Source of the DNA: Bacteroidales bacterium
Lineage (GTDB): Bacteria; Bacteroidota; Bacteroidia; Bacteroidales; F082
Direction: 5' to 3'
Assembly (NCBI GenBank): GCA_017651645.1
Contig: JAGCCO010000020.1
Location: 1-24,465 of the forward strand
Length of the DNA stretch: 24,465 bases
Part shown: in pieces, positions 1 to 6,990 of the stretch
How positions within the stretch are numbered: the stretch's first letter is position 1
Layout of the letters: every line of letters starts with the position of its first letter
Notes under the pieces: model-generated
Database searches by the model: none
Told to the model about the DNA's origin: nothing
The model's input: the letters and a program-made list of their open reading frames with translations, nothing else
Made by a program: the position numbers and the translations under genes

Positions 1-13
1 CCTCGCCATGGTC

Positions 14-34
14 AGCCACCCTTTGGCGGCTTTT
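14..34 (+). terminator. possible terminator hairpin of a gene left of the window
   Basis: AGCC (14-17) can pair with GGCT (28-31) and CC (19-20) with GG (25-26), with one A-C mismatch, and the stem is followed by TTTT. This would suit a rightward gene ending before the window. The stem is short, so this is weak. Confidence 0.25.
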
Positions 35-53
35 GATTTGTTTTGTGTTTTCG

Positions 54-199
54 TTGCTTGGCATAAAAAATCGTGGAACTTTTCTTACGCCTACTTAGGT
101 GTTCCACGACCTGCCAAGCAAGTAAGTAAAGCCCACGATTATTCGTAGGCGTTTACCGCTATACTATTGCTTGGCTTGTTTGTGGAACTTCAAGTAGGC
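54..199. repeat. block of interleaved inverted repeats (structured DNA or RNA)
   Basis: No credible gene lies in 1-390. Instead, several arms pair with one another: TTGCTTGGCA (54-63) with TGCCAAGCAA (112-121), TCGTGGAAC (71-79) with GTTCCACGA (101-109), AATCGTGG (69-76) with CCACGATT (133-140), ACGCCTAC (87-94) with GTAGGCGT (145-152), and GCCTACTT (89-96) with AAGTAGGC (192-199). Partial second copies of the left arms appear as TTGCTTGGC (167-175) and GTGGAAC (182-188). Some pairings exclude others, so alternative folds are possible. A tight hairpin AGCG-AAAA-CGCT follows at 207-218. The role is unknown: a structured RNA, a recombination site or a decayed repeat are all possible. Confidence 0.6.
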
Positions 200-287
200 A
201 AGTGAGAGCGAAAACGCTTTTATAATATGTTAGTTATGTTCTATTTTGTTTGTTCGATATGTTGGGTGTTTTGTTGGTTTATGGGTG

Positions 288-295
288 CAAAGATA
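288..295 (-). promoter_or_regulatory. possible -7 box reading leftward into the palindrome block
   Basis: The minus strand reads TATCTTTG (295 to 288), matching TAnnTTTG, with a partial -33 element (TTG) about 21 nt upstream. Transcription would start near 281 and run through the palindrome block at 54-199. No start codon of a credible gene follows, so it would serve an RNA or be chance. 240-390 is otherwise AT-rich with nothing recognisable. Confidence 0.25.
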
Positions 296-390
296 GGGAT
301 TATTTTGGAAAGAGAGCAATTTATTGCGCATCTACATAATATGAACAATTCACAACCTATAACGAAGAAATTCTTATATTTTAAGGAAAA

Positions 391-500
391 TGGGGCCCAG
401 TGCTCTAAGCCCCATGAGCGGCTTTCATAAAGCCACAAGCCGGTTATGTGTGTGAAAGATGTTGAGCACTTTGTACCGACTTGCTTCCCCGCAAAGAAAG
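391..500 (-). ncRNA. candidate DRT3 noncoding RNA with CACACACA tract
   Basis: Read leftward, directly after the stop of the second RT gene, this stretch is rich in pairing. AGTGCTC (470-464) pairs with GAGCACT (405-399). Between them lies a CACACACA tract (454-447), then a hairpin CGGCTT (442-437)/AAGCCG (424-419), with an alternative inner stem 434-429/425-420. A stem TGGGGC (414-409)/GCCCCA (396-391) encloses the GAGCACT strand in its loop, so a pseudoknot is possible. An AT-rich tail follows. As I recall from published DRT3 work, the two RTs act with an ncRNA carrying an ACACAC template for poly(GT) synthesis, which this tract would fit. Boundaries and identity are inferred; the RNA could also be transcribed as part of the RT operon. 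Confidence 0.5.
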
Positions 501-2720
501 TCAAGAATATACTTCCTGACTAATCTTGGCATTTAGTTCTTTTGTCACGTTTACCCCCGTCCATTTGGTGAACATATATTTCTGAGTCTTCATATACTCT
601 GCTATTGCGTCAGCATCTGCTATTGACAATCCCATTGACCGTAAAATATTTTGTTTGTACGACTTTGAATGAACACCTAAATATGGACATGCAGCCAAGT
701 CTAGGGCAAGGATTGCCATCTCAGCAGAACGATGTTTTCTAACATTAGGCATCTCTTCAAACTTTCTATTTATCTCAACCTTCAAAGCCTCCTTCAACTT
801 GTCATACTCATTTGACGAACCCATATAATAAAGGAGAATAATGATTGCTATCGCATTTAGCTTTGGAAATTCACTTAGTGACCCATCTTCTTTGCGCTTC
901 AAACCAAGATACCGCTCTATCTCAACCGATGTCAACCTATATTTTGCACGCATTTGGCGAAATACAGGTAAAAGATAGAGGGTTTCTAATTGCGTATCAG
1001 GATTCATAGGAGTCCGCTGCATCACAAGACAGATTTCATCCCTTATTTTCTTAAACACCAGAGCTCTTGTCTTATCCGTAAAACGTTTGATGGTCTTCTC
1101 CTTAGAAATCTTATAGTCGTTATCCAAATAGATAATAATCTCATTGAGCACCTGCGAAAGCTTTAGTGTAGTATTGATTCGATCATTTTCAGAAAAGATG
1201 AAAAACACTGCGTCTACCAACTCTAATAGATAGTCCGAAAGCCTTGTCTCAAGTTGAGCTATCCGTTGTGTACAGTCGTTATGATATGCTTCCAATTCAG
1301 AATCATCCAGCCCTTTCTTCAATGCCTTGAAAATCTTGTCATACTTCTTTAAAAGCCTTGGCAAATGAATATTTGCAATAGCAAGTGTATAGTTGGCAAC
1401 ATCCTTAGGAGCAACGTTTGTAGACGATAGAATATCTTTATACTTTTTGTTGAAGTGAGTTGCTTTAAGATGGAAATGCGGTTCTTTGGCAAGTGTTTTT
1501 TTCAAATTCTCTTCATTGATTGTAACCTCTTCATCGTCGGCATCATATTCATCTCGGTCATCATCATCTTCTTTCTCAACTTCTTTCTCTGTAGTAGAAA
1601 AAGAGAAAGAATCTTGAATAAGTATGTCTATCAAGTTTTTGGCGCGTGTAATGTCGGTAATGAACGGTCTTTCAAACGGAATGGTTTTTTCATGACTGAT
1701 AGTCATTTTGAATTCCCTAAGAATATCATCAAAAATCCGCAGTGCCTTGTCTTTCAAATCCGGGTCGTTATGGAATAGAAAAAAGTCATCAACATATCTG
1801 TAACACTCGTAATCTACCTTATTGATAAATCCGGCTTTTTTCAATTCCGCCTCTGCCTTGAGGTCTATGTGTTGCAAAATTGTTTCTGCAAAAATGCGTG
1901 AAAACTCTGGCCCAATCACAATACCATTAGTTTCATTATAATTGAGGTGTTGCATGATTTCATCCCACCGAGAAGCAAATGAATCATCCTTGCCCTCAAA
2001 ATGGTCTTTATAGGCGTTCATTCCTCCATTCACAGCCCAGGCGATGCTATGTGTATATATATTATCAAAGCAACCTTGTATATCAAATTTCAATAAGTGT
2101 TTAAACTTCTTTTCCGCCCGCTGATATCGGTAGTCTTCGTAGAACTTGTATATATTCGGATATTTTTTGTAGCTAAAGAAAGTCTTCATGTTCTCATATT
2201 CACTGAAGTAAATCTCCAGCTTATCCGATTTCTTGCCGATCAGTATGCTGTGGAGTCTGTCTTTGTAATAAAAATAACATGCCACCTTGTTGGGATAACG
2301 AATGGAAAAATGGCTTTTACCACACATATACAAGAGAGTGTTCTTATATTGGTTATAAAAGTCCACTATCTGAATCTGATTCAGCGGATGAACAATTGAC
2401 AATCGTCTATTACTCGTTTCCTTATGCTTAATGGCATAATTGAATGGAATAGTAACAAGACGTTTCTTGAGTTCTATCTCAGTTTTGCCCTTCAGCTGTT
2501 TTCCTTCGTGCTGTGAAAGTAAAGCAAGAATAGCCAATGCGCCCTTGTGTATTCCTTCTTTCCAATGCAATACCTCTGAACCATCTATTGTGATTTCGTT
2601 TTTTACCAAAAAACGATAGAAATAGCGGTTGGTGAAAATGAAAGGCAATTCATACGGCAGTACGTCAGAGAATACCACACGCTCTTTCTTGTATCTAAGT
2701 TTGAATTTCTTTCTTCTCAT
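501..2720 (-). CDS. drt3b: defence-associated reverse transcriptase, second of pair (Drt3b/UG8-like)
   Basis: Long reverse transcriptase (739 aa from the chosen start). In numbering from an alternative ATG at 2726, motif A is LLKFDIQGCFDNI (about 211-223, Asp215), motif B-like is NGIVIGPEFSRIF (about 267-279) and motif C is YVDD (311-314). ISHEKT (343-348) fits motif D. An Asp/Glu-rich insert (about 381-400) and a long helical C-terminal half follow, with no maturase or HNH domain. The catalytic YVDD is intact. The start at 2720 is preferred because its ATG overlaps the upstream RT stop as ATGA and GGAGG lies 7 nt ahead; for 2726 the GGAGG would be only 1 nt away. Pairing with a different, shorter RT in one operon matches DRT type 3 (UG3+UG8). 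As I recall, this partner makes the poly(AC) strand. The DRT3 assignment is inference from architecture and motifs. Confidence 0.8.
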   Translation of the reverse strand: MRRKKFKLRYKKERVVFSDVLPYELPFIFTNRYFYRFLVKNEITIDGSEVLHWKEGIHKGALAILALLSQHEGKQLKGKTEIELKKRLVTIPFNYAIKHKETSNRRLSIVHPLNQIQIVDFYNQYKNTLLYMCGKSHFSIRYPNKVACYFYYKDRLHSILIGKKSDKLEIYFSEYENMKTFFSYKKYPNIYKFYEDYRYQRAEKKFKHLLKFDIQGCFDNIYTHSIAWAVNGGMNAYKDHFEGKDDSFASRWDEIMQHLNYNETNGIVIGPEFSRIFAETILQHIDLKAEAELKKAGFINKVDYECYRYVDDFFLFHNDPDLKDKALRIFDDILREFKMTISHEKTIPFERPFITDITRAKNLIDILIQDSFSFSTTEKEVEKEDDDDRDEYDADDEEVTINEENLKKTLAKEPHFHLKATHFNKKYKDILSSTNVAPKDVANYTLAIANIHLPRLLKKYDKIFKALKKGLDDSELEAYHNDCTQRIAQLETRLSDYLLELVDAVFFIFSENDRINTTLKLSQVLNEIIIYLDNDYKISKEKTIKRFTDKTRALVFKKIRDEICLVMQRTPMNPDTQLETLYLLPVFRQMRAKYRLTSVEIERYLGLKRKEDGSLSEFPKLNAIAIIILLYYMGSSNEYDKLKEALKVEINRKFEEMPNVRKHRSAEMAILALDLAACPYLGVHSKSYKQNILRSMGLSIADADAIAEYMKTQKYMFTKWTGVNVTKELNAKISQEVYS

Positions 2721-4132
2721 AACCATGCCTCCATTTCCTGTATTCTTGCCAAAGAGAAATGAAACATTTTTTTCTGTTCCCAGCGATCTCGTAAATTAAT
2801 ATGCTCAATTTTATTGGCAATTTTAGTCTTGCAAATTGTCCACCCCGTAGCGTTATGGCTAGGTTCTATCTCTTTATCCCTCAAATATTGTTGTAAAGTG
2901 TCCAAATCCTCTTTCTTGTCTAGAAGGTCATTGTTATAAAATAGCCCAACTTTTACACCAGCCTTACTCTTAAAGAGTTTGGTGTTGCCAGTAATGTAGT
3001 TAAGCAAATCGAATAAGTCTTTATAAGCTTCTTTAAAGTTATTCTTGCTCTTGTTTTCAAAATGGGCAACAATGTGGTCGACCTTTTCCTTGAAGTGTTT
3101 TATTTTGTTCTCTGACAAACCAAACGTGGCCTTGGTCAGCTTTTTTTCACGCTTTATGGAGATGCTGTAACCCAAATAATCAAAGGGCTCAAAAGTTTCA
3201 TCCTTTATTACATCCAGCAATTTGCACTTTTTCTTTGGGTCAGTTTCATCCTTCAATGTCAGGCCATGCTTTTCAAACATTACTTGGAGACTTGCGAAAT
3301 AGTCCTTAGCATCTTTTTGTCCTTCAGGCAATATTGTCAGAATAATGAAGATGTCATCCACATAGCGAGCATAGAACTGTGTCCCTATACAAGACTTGAT
3401 ATGTGAATCAAGATCCCGCACATAGATTTCACTTAACAATGGACTTATTCCCACTCCTCTTGGCACACCTAACCCTTTGGCCACCTTTGTTTCATCCTTG
3501 CAATCGTCATATATTTTAAGTAACGCTCGTATGAAAGCTTTCGATTTGTAGCTCAGCAGTGTATTCCCTTCGACTTTTTCCAATAGTACAGTCTGTGGTA
3601 TTGATTCATAAAAACCGCTAATGTCCGTCCGTATAATATGGAGTGGCATCATGGTATGTAAAAGAGCCTTCACATCACACAATATGGCATGGCGATTTGC
3701 CTGTTTTACCTTGAAAGTCTTATGAATGTTATATTGCAACTGTTTCATCGCAAAAAACACAGTTGGTTCCTCAGCATTCAGTTTGAAAACCTCTTTGTCA
3801 GCCTCCTCGTCTAGGTACTTCGTCATTGTGAATTTGAAGTCCTTGGAATTAATTTTGACTTCGCAATCTTTTAAGAAGGCTTGACGGAATTCCTCTTTCT
3901 TATCTTTCTGTTTCTTATATGCTTGCTCTAACGCCTTGATTCTTTCAACATCTTCCTCTGTCTTTTTCCGTCCTTTGCTTTTCAATTCACCTATTTGATA
4001 ACGTAGTTCTTTCATTTCCACGGCGGCAACACGATACCCCTCTGGCATCCAATTGATATCAATGTTGCCTTTTCGGTTCTCAAGGTCAAAAATAACCTCA
4101 AGATTATGTGCGGAGAATGACTGGTCTAACAT
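2717..4132 (-). CDS. drt3a: defence-associated reverse transcriptase, first of pair (Drt3a/UG3-like)
   Basis: Reverse transcriptase of 471 aa. The N-terminus (SFSAHNLEVIFDLENRKG) is followed by a charged, probably coiled-coil stretch (about 35-95). The RT core has motif A IIRTDISGFYESI (166-178, Asp170), motif B GVPRGVGISPLLSEIY (222-237), motif C YVDD (257-260) and a YLGY element (about 320). The catalytic Asp pair is present. It is the promoter-proximal gene of a two-RT operon, with its stop overlapping the next start. A two-RT operon with no capsid, Avd or retron effector gene points to a DRT type 3 defence system. In published DRT3 work, as I recall, this partner copies the ncRNA repeat. 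The RT call is secure; the subtype rests on architecture and motif style. Confidence 0.83.
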   Translation of the reverse strand: MLDQSFSAHNLEVIFDLENRKGNIDINWMPEGYRVAAVEMKELRYQIGELKSKGRKKTEEDVERIKALEQAYKKQKDKKEEFRQAFLKDCEVKINSKDFKFTMTKYLDEEADKEVFKLNAEEPTVFFAMKQLQYNIHKTFKVKQANRHAILCDVKALLHTMMPLHIIRTDISGFYESIPQTVLLEKVEGNTLLSYKSKAFIRALLKIYDDCKDETKVAKGLGVPRGVGISPLLSEIYVRDLDSHIKSCIGTQFYARYVDDIFIILTILPEGQKDAKDYFASLQVMFEKHGLTLKDETDPKKKCKLLDVIKDETFEPFDYLGYSISIKREKKLTKATFGLSENKIKHFKEKVDHIVAHFENKSKNNFKEAYKDLFDLLNYITGNTKLFKSKAGVKVGLFYNNDLLDKKEDLDTLQQYLRDKEIEPSHNATGWTICKTKIANKIEHINLRDRWEQKKMFHFSLARIQEMEAWL

Positions 4133-4165
4133 TGGGTTATTTTTTGTAAATCTTTACATATTCAT

Positions 4166-4173
4166 CAAAAATA
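4166..4173 (-). promoter_or_regulatory. -7 box of the reverse transcriptase operon
   Basis: The minus strand reads TATTTTTG, a perfect TAnnTTTG, about 33 nt before the drt3a ATG. A TTTG lies 25 nt further upstream, longer than the usual 19-21 nt spacing, so the -33 element is uncertain. Confidence 0.5.
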
Positions 4174-4206
4174 CATCGTTTTTTATTACCTCATCCGCCA
4201 AATAAA

Positions 4207-4398
4207 TTACATCCCATACTCCATCTCCCGCATAAACTCATCAGCCACATAAAGGTCTCCATAAAGGTAAAGTCCAGTGGATTTGTCATGCAGGTCGGCG
4301 CAGGTCTGGCTTTCGTAAAACAGTTGCAGTGCTTTCACGGGTTCAATATTGAGCCGTTTGGACAACTCCATTGAAATGGCGCCAATGCGGTTGCTCAT
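4207..4398 (-). CDS. DUF3791-like small protein, last gene of cassette
   Basis: Small protein of 63 aa from the ATG at 4398, chosen because AGGAG sits 6 nt upstream. A longer form from 4455 would overlap the previous gene by 20 nt and has no evident ribosome site. The body (ISMELSKRLNI...KALQLFYES...YLYGDLYVADEFMRE) resembles DUF3791, the small helical proteins that commonly accompany DUF3990 genes. It closes a three-gene unit whose middle gene encodes the DUF3990 protein, so an accessory or antitoxin-like role is plausible but not shown. The RT operon begins 74 nt further on with its own promoter. Confidence 0.6.
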   Translation of the reverse strand: MSNRIGAISMELSKRLNIEPVKALQLFYESQTCADLHDKSTGLYLYGDLYVADEFMREMEYGM

Positions 4399-4435
4399 GA
4401 TAATCTCCTGTATGACAGGCGATTTAACGGGGTCT

Positions 4436-4927
4436 TCAGATTGCTTCTGTTCCATCGAAAATCAGGTATTTGTTAGTTAATTCTTGTGAGCGCAAACACA
4501 TCTGGTTGTTAGGCCGATGCTCCGATAGGCGAAGTAGGGCGGTGTCCTCATCCATCAGACCTGCCATATAAAGGTTGATGGTGTCAATCACACGGTCGTT
4601 GGCCACGCCGCCTTCAATGTAATCGTAGTTGTCGGCCACAGGTTCACCACGACGGCTGGCCACAATAAAAAGCAGCCACTCCTTGTCGTATGCCGTGAAG
4701 ACCTTGCAGCGGGCTTCAGCCAATATGGCGTCACGGTTTAAACGGTATCTGTTTATGATTGGCGGTGCTTTCCTGCGGTCGGCCACCTGAGTAGCCCAGT
4801 CAACGGCTTGTTTGCGAAGGTCAGTAACATAAAAGCCCTGCCCGAAGTCCAAGTTGCGACGGCCGAATTTACAGATGGGAAACTCCACCTTTTCCGTTCC
4901 ACCATGATAGACGATAATTTCACTCAT
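4436..4927 (-). CDS. DUF3990 protein, putative ADP-ribosyltransferase fold
   Basis: About 163 aa. The N-terminus has VYHGGTE and then LDFGQGFYVTD, the layout of the DUF3990 family, which has been grouped with ADP-ribosyltransferase-like folds (His in the first strand, Tyr after the Gly-rich loop). The C-terminal RSQELTNKYLIFDG would supply the last strand, where Gln stands where classical ADP-ribosyltransferases have Glu. The start at 4927 forms an ATGA overlap with the stop of the preceding DUF3791 gene, and a purine-rich GGAGAACAGGAA precedes it; an ATG at 4954 would overlap more. With DUF3791 genes on both sides this looks like a toxin-antitoxin-style or polymorphic cassette. Activity and target are not known from the sequence. 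Confidence 0.7.
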   Translation of the reverse strand: MSEIIVYHGGTEKVEFPICKFGRRNLDFGQGFYVTDLRKQAVDWATQVADRRKAPPIINRYRLNRDAILAEARCKVFTAYDKEWLLFIVASRRGEPVADNYDYIEGGVANDRVIDTINLYMAGLMDEDTALLRLSEHRPNNQMCLRSQELTNKYLIFDGTEAI

Positions 4928-5163
4928 TTCCTGTTCTCCCAATTGTTCATACATTCCACCAAAACCTCCGCAAGGTTCTCTCGGCTCTCACTATGAAGGG
5001 TCTCGTAGTGCGGAAGTATAAACCGCTCTATCAGCCCTACACGCTTCATCCGTTGATATACCTCTTTGTAAGAAGTGTTCAGCAGTCGGGCTGTGGTCTC
5101 AACGCAAGTGGCCACAAAAGTCATAATCACCTGTGTCCTCGATATTTCTACAACATTCTTCAT
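4924..5163 (-). CDS. DUF3791 family small protein, first gene of cassette
   Basis: 79 aa, helical, with the DUF3791 pattern: an initial helix (VIMTFVATCVETTARLL), then YKEVYQRMKRVGLIERFILPHYETLH and ENLAEVLVECM. It is the first gene of the cassette and follows a strong promoter. Its stop overlaps the DUF3990 start by 4 nt, which implies translational coupling. Its partner role (antitoxin or chaperone for the DUF3990 enzyme) is inferred from the constant association of the two families. Confidence 0.68.
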   Translation of the reverse strand: MKNVVEISRTQVIMTFVATCVETTARLLNTSYKEVYQRMKRVGLIERFILPHYETLHSESRENLAEVLVECMNNWENRK

Positions 5164-5196
5164 AATGCAACCTTCAAGAACGAATATTTATCACTG

Positions 5197-5227
5197 CAAA
5201 AATACAAATCTTTCCTCATTCAACAAA
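5197..5227 (-). promoter_or_regulatory. promoter of the DUF3791-DUF3990 cassette
   Basis: The minus strand has TTTG (5227-5224), 19 nt, then TATTTTTG (5204-5197), an excellent Bacteroidota -33/-7 pair. It sits in the 70-nt gap after the Fic gene, so the cassette is transcribed independently. Confidence 0.75.
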
Positions 5228-5233
5228 AAACCG

Positions 5234-6760
5234 TTATGAAAATAGCTGGCTTTCCATCACCCTCCCAATAAACCGTACAAACCCTTCAATATTCCCCTCC
5301 ACGCTTGCCTGCTCCAGCGCAGCCATGTATTCCTGTCGGCGCTCCACGGGAATCACTACCCAGGGGTAACGGGCTGTTACCAATTGGCTGTTCATCACGA
5401 AACGCGCCGTGCGACCGTTGCCGTCCATGTAGGGGTGGATGTAGACAAAGAAGAAATGCCCTAAAATGGCACGTACCAACGCATTCTCCTCTTGCATCAT
5501 CAAATCCGACAAGGCACTCATCGCATCCAAAACCGCGTCAGGATTCAACGGCGTGTGCATTGAATTTCGGATATACACCTGATGCTTGCGGTAGCCAATC
5601 AAATCCGATGCCTTCACAATGCCCGCTCTAACGCATGGCTCAAACAACTGAAAGTGCCAGTCCTGATGCCCTTTCACATACAACTGTGCAGGTGCCTTGC
5701 CCGAAAAACAGTCCTTCACGCCTTGCTTCAGCAATTCGTACGCCTGATAATACCCGCGGGCAGCCAAGGCATTCCTGCGATCCTTGTCTTCCTCGTCGTT
5801 CTCAGGATTCCAATTGCCACTCTGCACACGCTCCAACAAACCTTCCGTAATCTTATAACCCTCAATCGACAAGGAGTTATAGCTGTCCTTTACATACGTT
5901 GCATCCATCATCGCCAGCACCGAAGCAGCATCTTGCTGTACTGGCTGTATTTTTAACGTGTCTATTACCACCTTCCGCATTTGCATCCACATCAAGCGGA
6001 TGCGTGAGGCGTATGGTGATTCCGCGAATGTCACCATCCGCACATTTTCCTCAAATGGATTCTCCTCTGTCACCGTATACCCCACTTGGCGCATCATCCG
6101 CAACAGCTCATCCGCCATCTCCTCGCGTCCGATGGAGCGCAACGCACCTGCCATGCGACCTGCCCGGGTGGTATGTCCCTCGTCGATGGCCGCCAAGACG
6201 ATGGGCGAGACATCACGCAAGCTGGCAAGACAAGTCCTTGCCTCCAACGCATCACGGCGATAATAATCCGGTCCCACCATCAACAAGGCATATTCCATCG
6301 GATACAACCGCACACCATAACGCGGTTCCTGTATCATCTCTGGCGGCAGGCTGGCCTTGATGTCCACAAGCGAAGTCCCGAAGGGCAGTTGCAGGATGTT
6401 GTTTGTTCCGTTCTCGCAGCGCACAATCAATTGTTTGGGAATCACCGTCTTCCCGCTGTGGAAATAGAGTGACATTTCAGGCGACAAACACCAAGCTCCG
6501 TTGAATCTTTTGTTTAAATAAGCCGTAATGAAGTGCCAATACGACACATACCACACCGTTGAATCTCCCTCACTCCCTGGCGACGACGGGATATACCATC
6601 CCTTCATGACCATCTGAAGGTATCCGCTGTTCACCAACCGTTTTGTATGAGTCCGTCCCAGCGTATCCGCTCCTTGAATCACCAAATTGTCACCATGGGC
6701 ATCCTGATATGCCTTCAACACCGCCAATGACTCCGCCAATTTCTCTTGTATTGTTGCCAT
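5234..6760 (-). CDS. Fic family protein with AbiEi-like N-terminal DNA-binding region
   Basis: 508 aa. The C-terminal Fic domain carries HPYMDGNGRTAR (442-453), the catalytic His plus anion-binding loop for AMP transfer or a related nucleotidyl transfer. An inhibitory-helix motif SLSIEG (296-301, S/TxxxEG type) lies N-terminal to it, as in class II self-inhibited Fic enzymes. The first 200 residues resemble AbiEi-type antitoxin/regulator proteins: a winged-helix-like start with DTLGRTHTKRLVNSGYLQMVMKGWYIP, then a region with LSPEMSLYFHSG. The gene therefore combines a probable autoregulatory DNA-binding part with the enzyme. Operator-like repeats lie in its leader between promoter and ATG. 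It sits in a block with other defence-type genes. Target and biological role are unknown. Confidence 0.87.
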   Translation of the reverse strand: MATIQEKLAESLAVLKAYQDAHGDNLVIQGADTLGRTHTKRLVNSGYLQMVMKGWYIPSSPGSEGDSTVWYVSYWHFITAYLNKRFNGAWCLSPEMSLYFHSGKTVIPKQLIVRCENGTNNILQLPFGTSLVDIKASLPPEMIQEPRYGVRLYPMEYALLMVGPDYYRRDALEARTCLASLRDVSPIVLAAIDEGHTTRAGRMAGALRSIGREEMADELLRMMRQVGYTVTEENPFEENVRMVTFAESPYASRIRLMWMQMRKVVIDTLKIQPVQQDAASVLAMMDATYVKDSYNSLSIEGYKITEGLLERVQSGNWNPENDEEDKDRRNALAARGYYQAYELLKQGVKDCFSGKAPAQLYVKGHQDWHFQLFEPCVRAGIVKASDLIGYRKHQVYIRNSMHTPLNPDAVLDAMSALSDLMMQEENALVRAILGHFFFVYIHPYMDGNGRTARFVMNSQLVTARYPWVVIPVERRQEYMAALEQASVEGNIEGFVRFIGRVMESQLFS

Positions 6761-6838
6761 ATTAGTATCTTTTGTACCGTCGTTATTAGTTTATTTTGCT
6801 TTACTAACATTAGTATATTTTGTATTGCTAACATTAGT
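6761..6838 (-). promoter_or_regulatory. operator-like repeats in the Fic gene leader
   Basis: The leader contains a perfect dyad TACTAA-CA-TTAGTA (6802-6815) and a second, CTAA-CA-TTAG (6828-6837), with centres 24 bp apart. Additional half sites TTAGT occur at 6762 and 6786. All lie downstream of the -7 box, where a bound repressor would block elongation. The AbiEi-like N-terminus of the Fic protein is the obvious candidate binder; that link is inference. Confidence 0.6.
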
Positions 6839-6849
6839 TTTTGACGCTG

Positions 6850-6881
6850 CAAATATACAAATCTTTTTCTATTTCAACAAA
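6850..6881 (-). promoter_or_regulatory. promoter of the AbiEi-Fic gene
   Basis: The minus strand has TTTG (6881-6878), 20 nt, then TATATTTG (6857-6850), matching the Bacteroidota -33/-7 pattern. The start codon is 90 nt downstream, leaving room for the operator repeats. Confidence 0.72.
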
Positions 6882-6953
6882 ATAATTACCAAAGAAAAAA
6901 TAAAAAACACTATGCATTGTATTGCAAAGTCTCTCTAATCGCGCTTGTTTTTA

Positions 6954-6987
6954 TTAGTTTATTTTGCTTCGCTGTTATTAGTTTTTG
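6954..6987. repeat. second copy of the TTAGT operator-type repeat
   Basis: TTAGTTTATTTTGC (6954-6967) repeats 6786-6799 exactly, and TTAGTTTTTG (6978-6987) repeats 6834-6843. This looks like a partial duplication of the Fic leader lying just before the 3' end of the MATE gene. The rest of 6882-6953 is AT-rich with nothing else recognisable. Confidence 0.55.
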
Positions 6988-6990
6988 CCG

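Noticed and set aside
54..199. Integron attC site
   Set aside because: No GTTRRRY/RYYYAAC core sites or integrase; the arm arrangement is more complex than one attC hairpin.
227..504. Small ORFs on both strands at 227-430 and 241-504
   Set aside because: No family resemblance, no ribosome site, and they overlap the structured RNA candidate.
501..4132. Diversity-generating retroelement
   Set aside because: No Avd gene, no variable/template repeat pair and no target gene; two RTs of different length in one operon do not fit.
501..4132. Group II intron or retron
   Set aside because: No maturase or endonuclease domain, no intron domain V-like RNA, and the genes are uninterrupted; no msr/msd layout or retron effector was seen.
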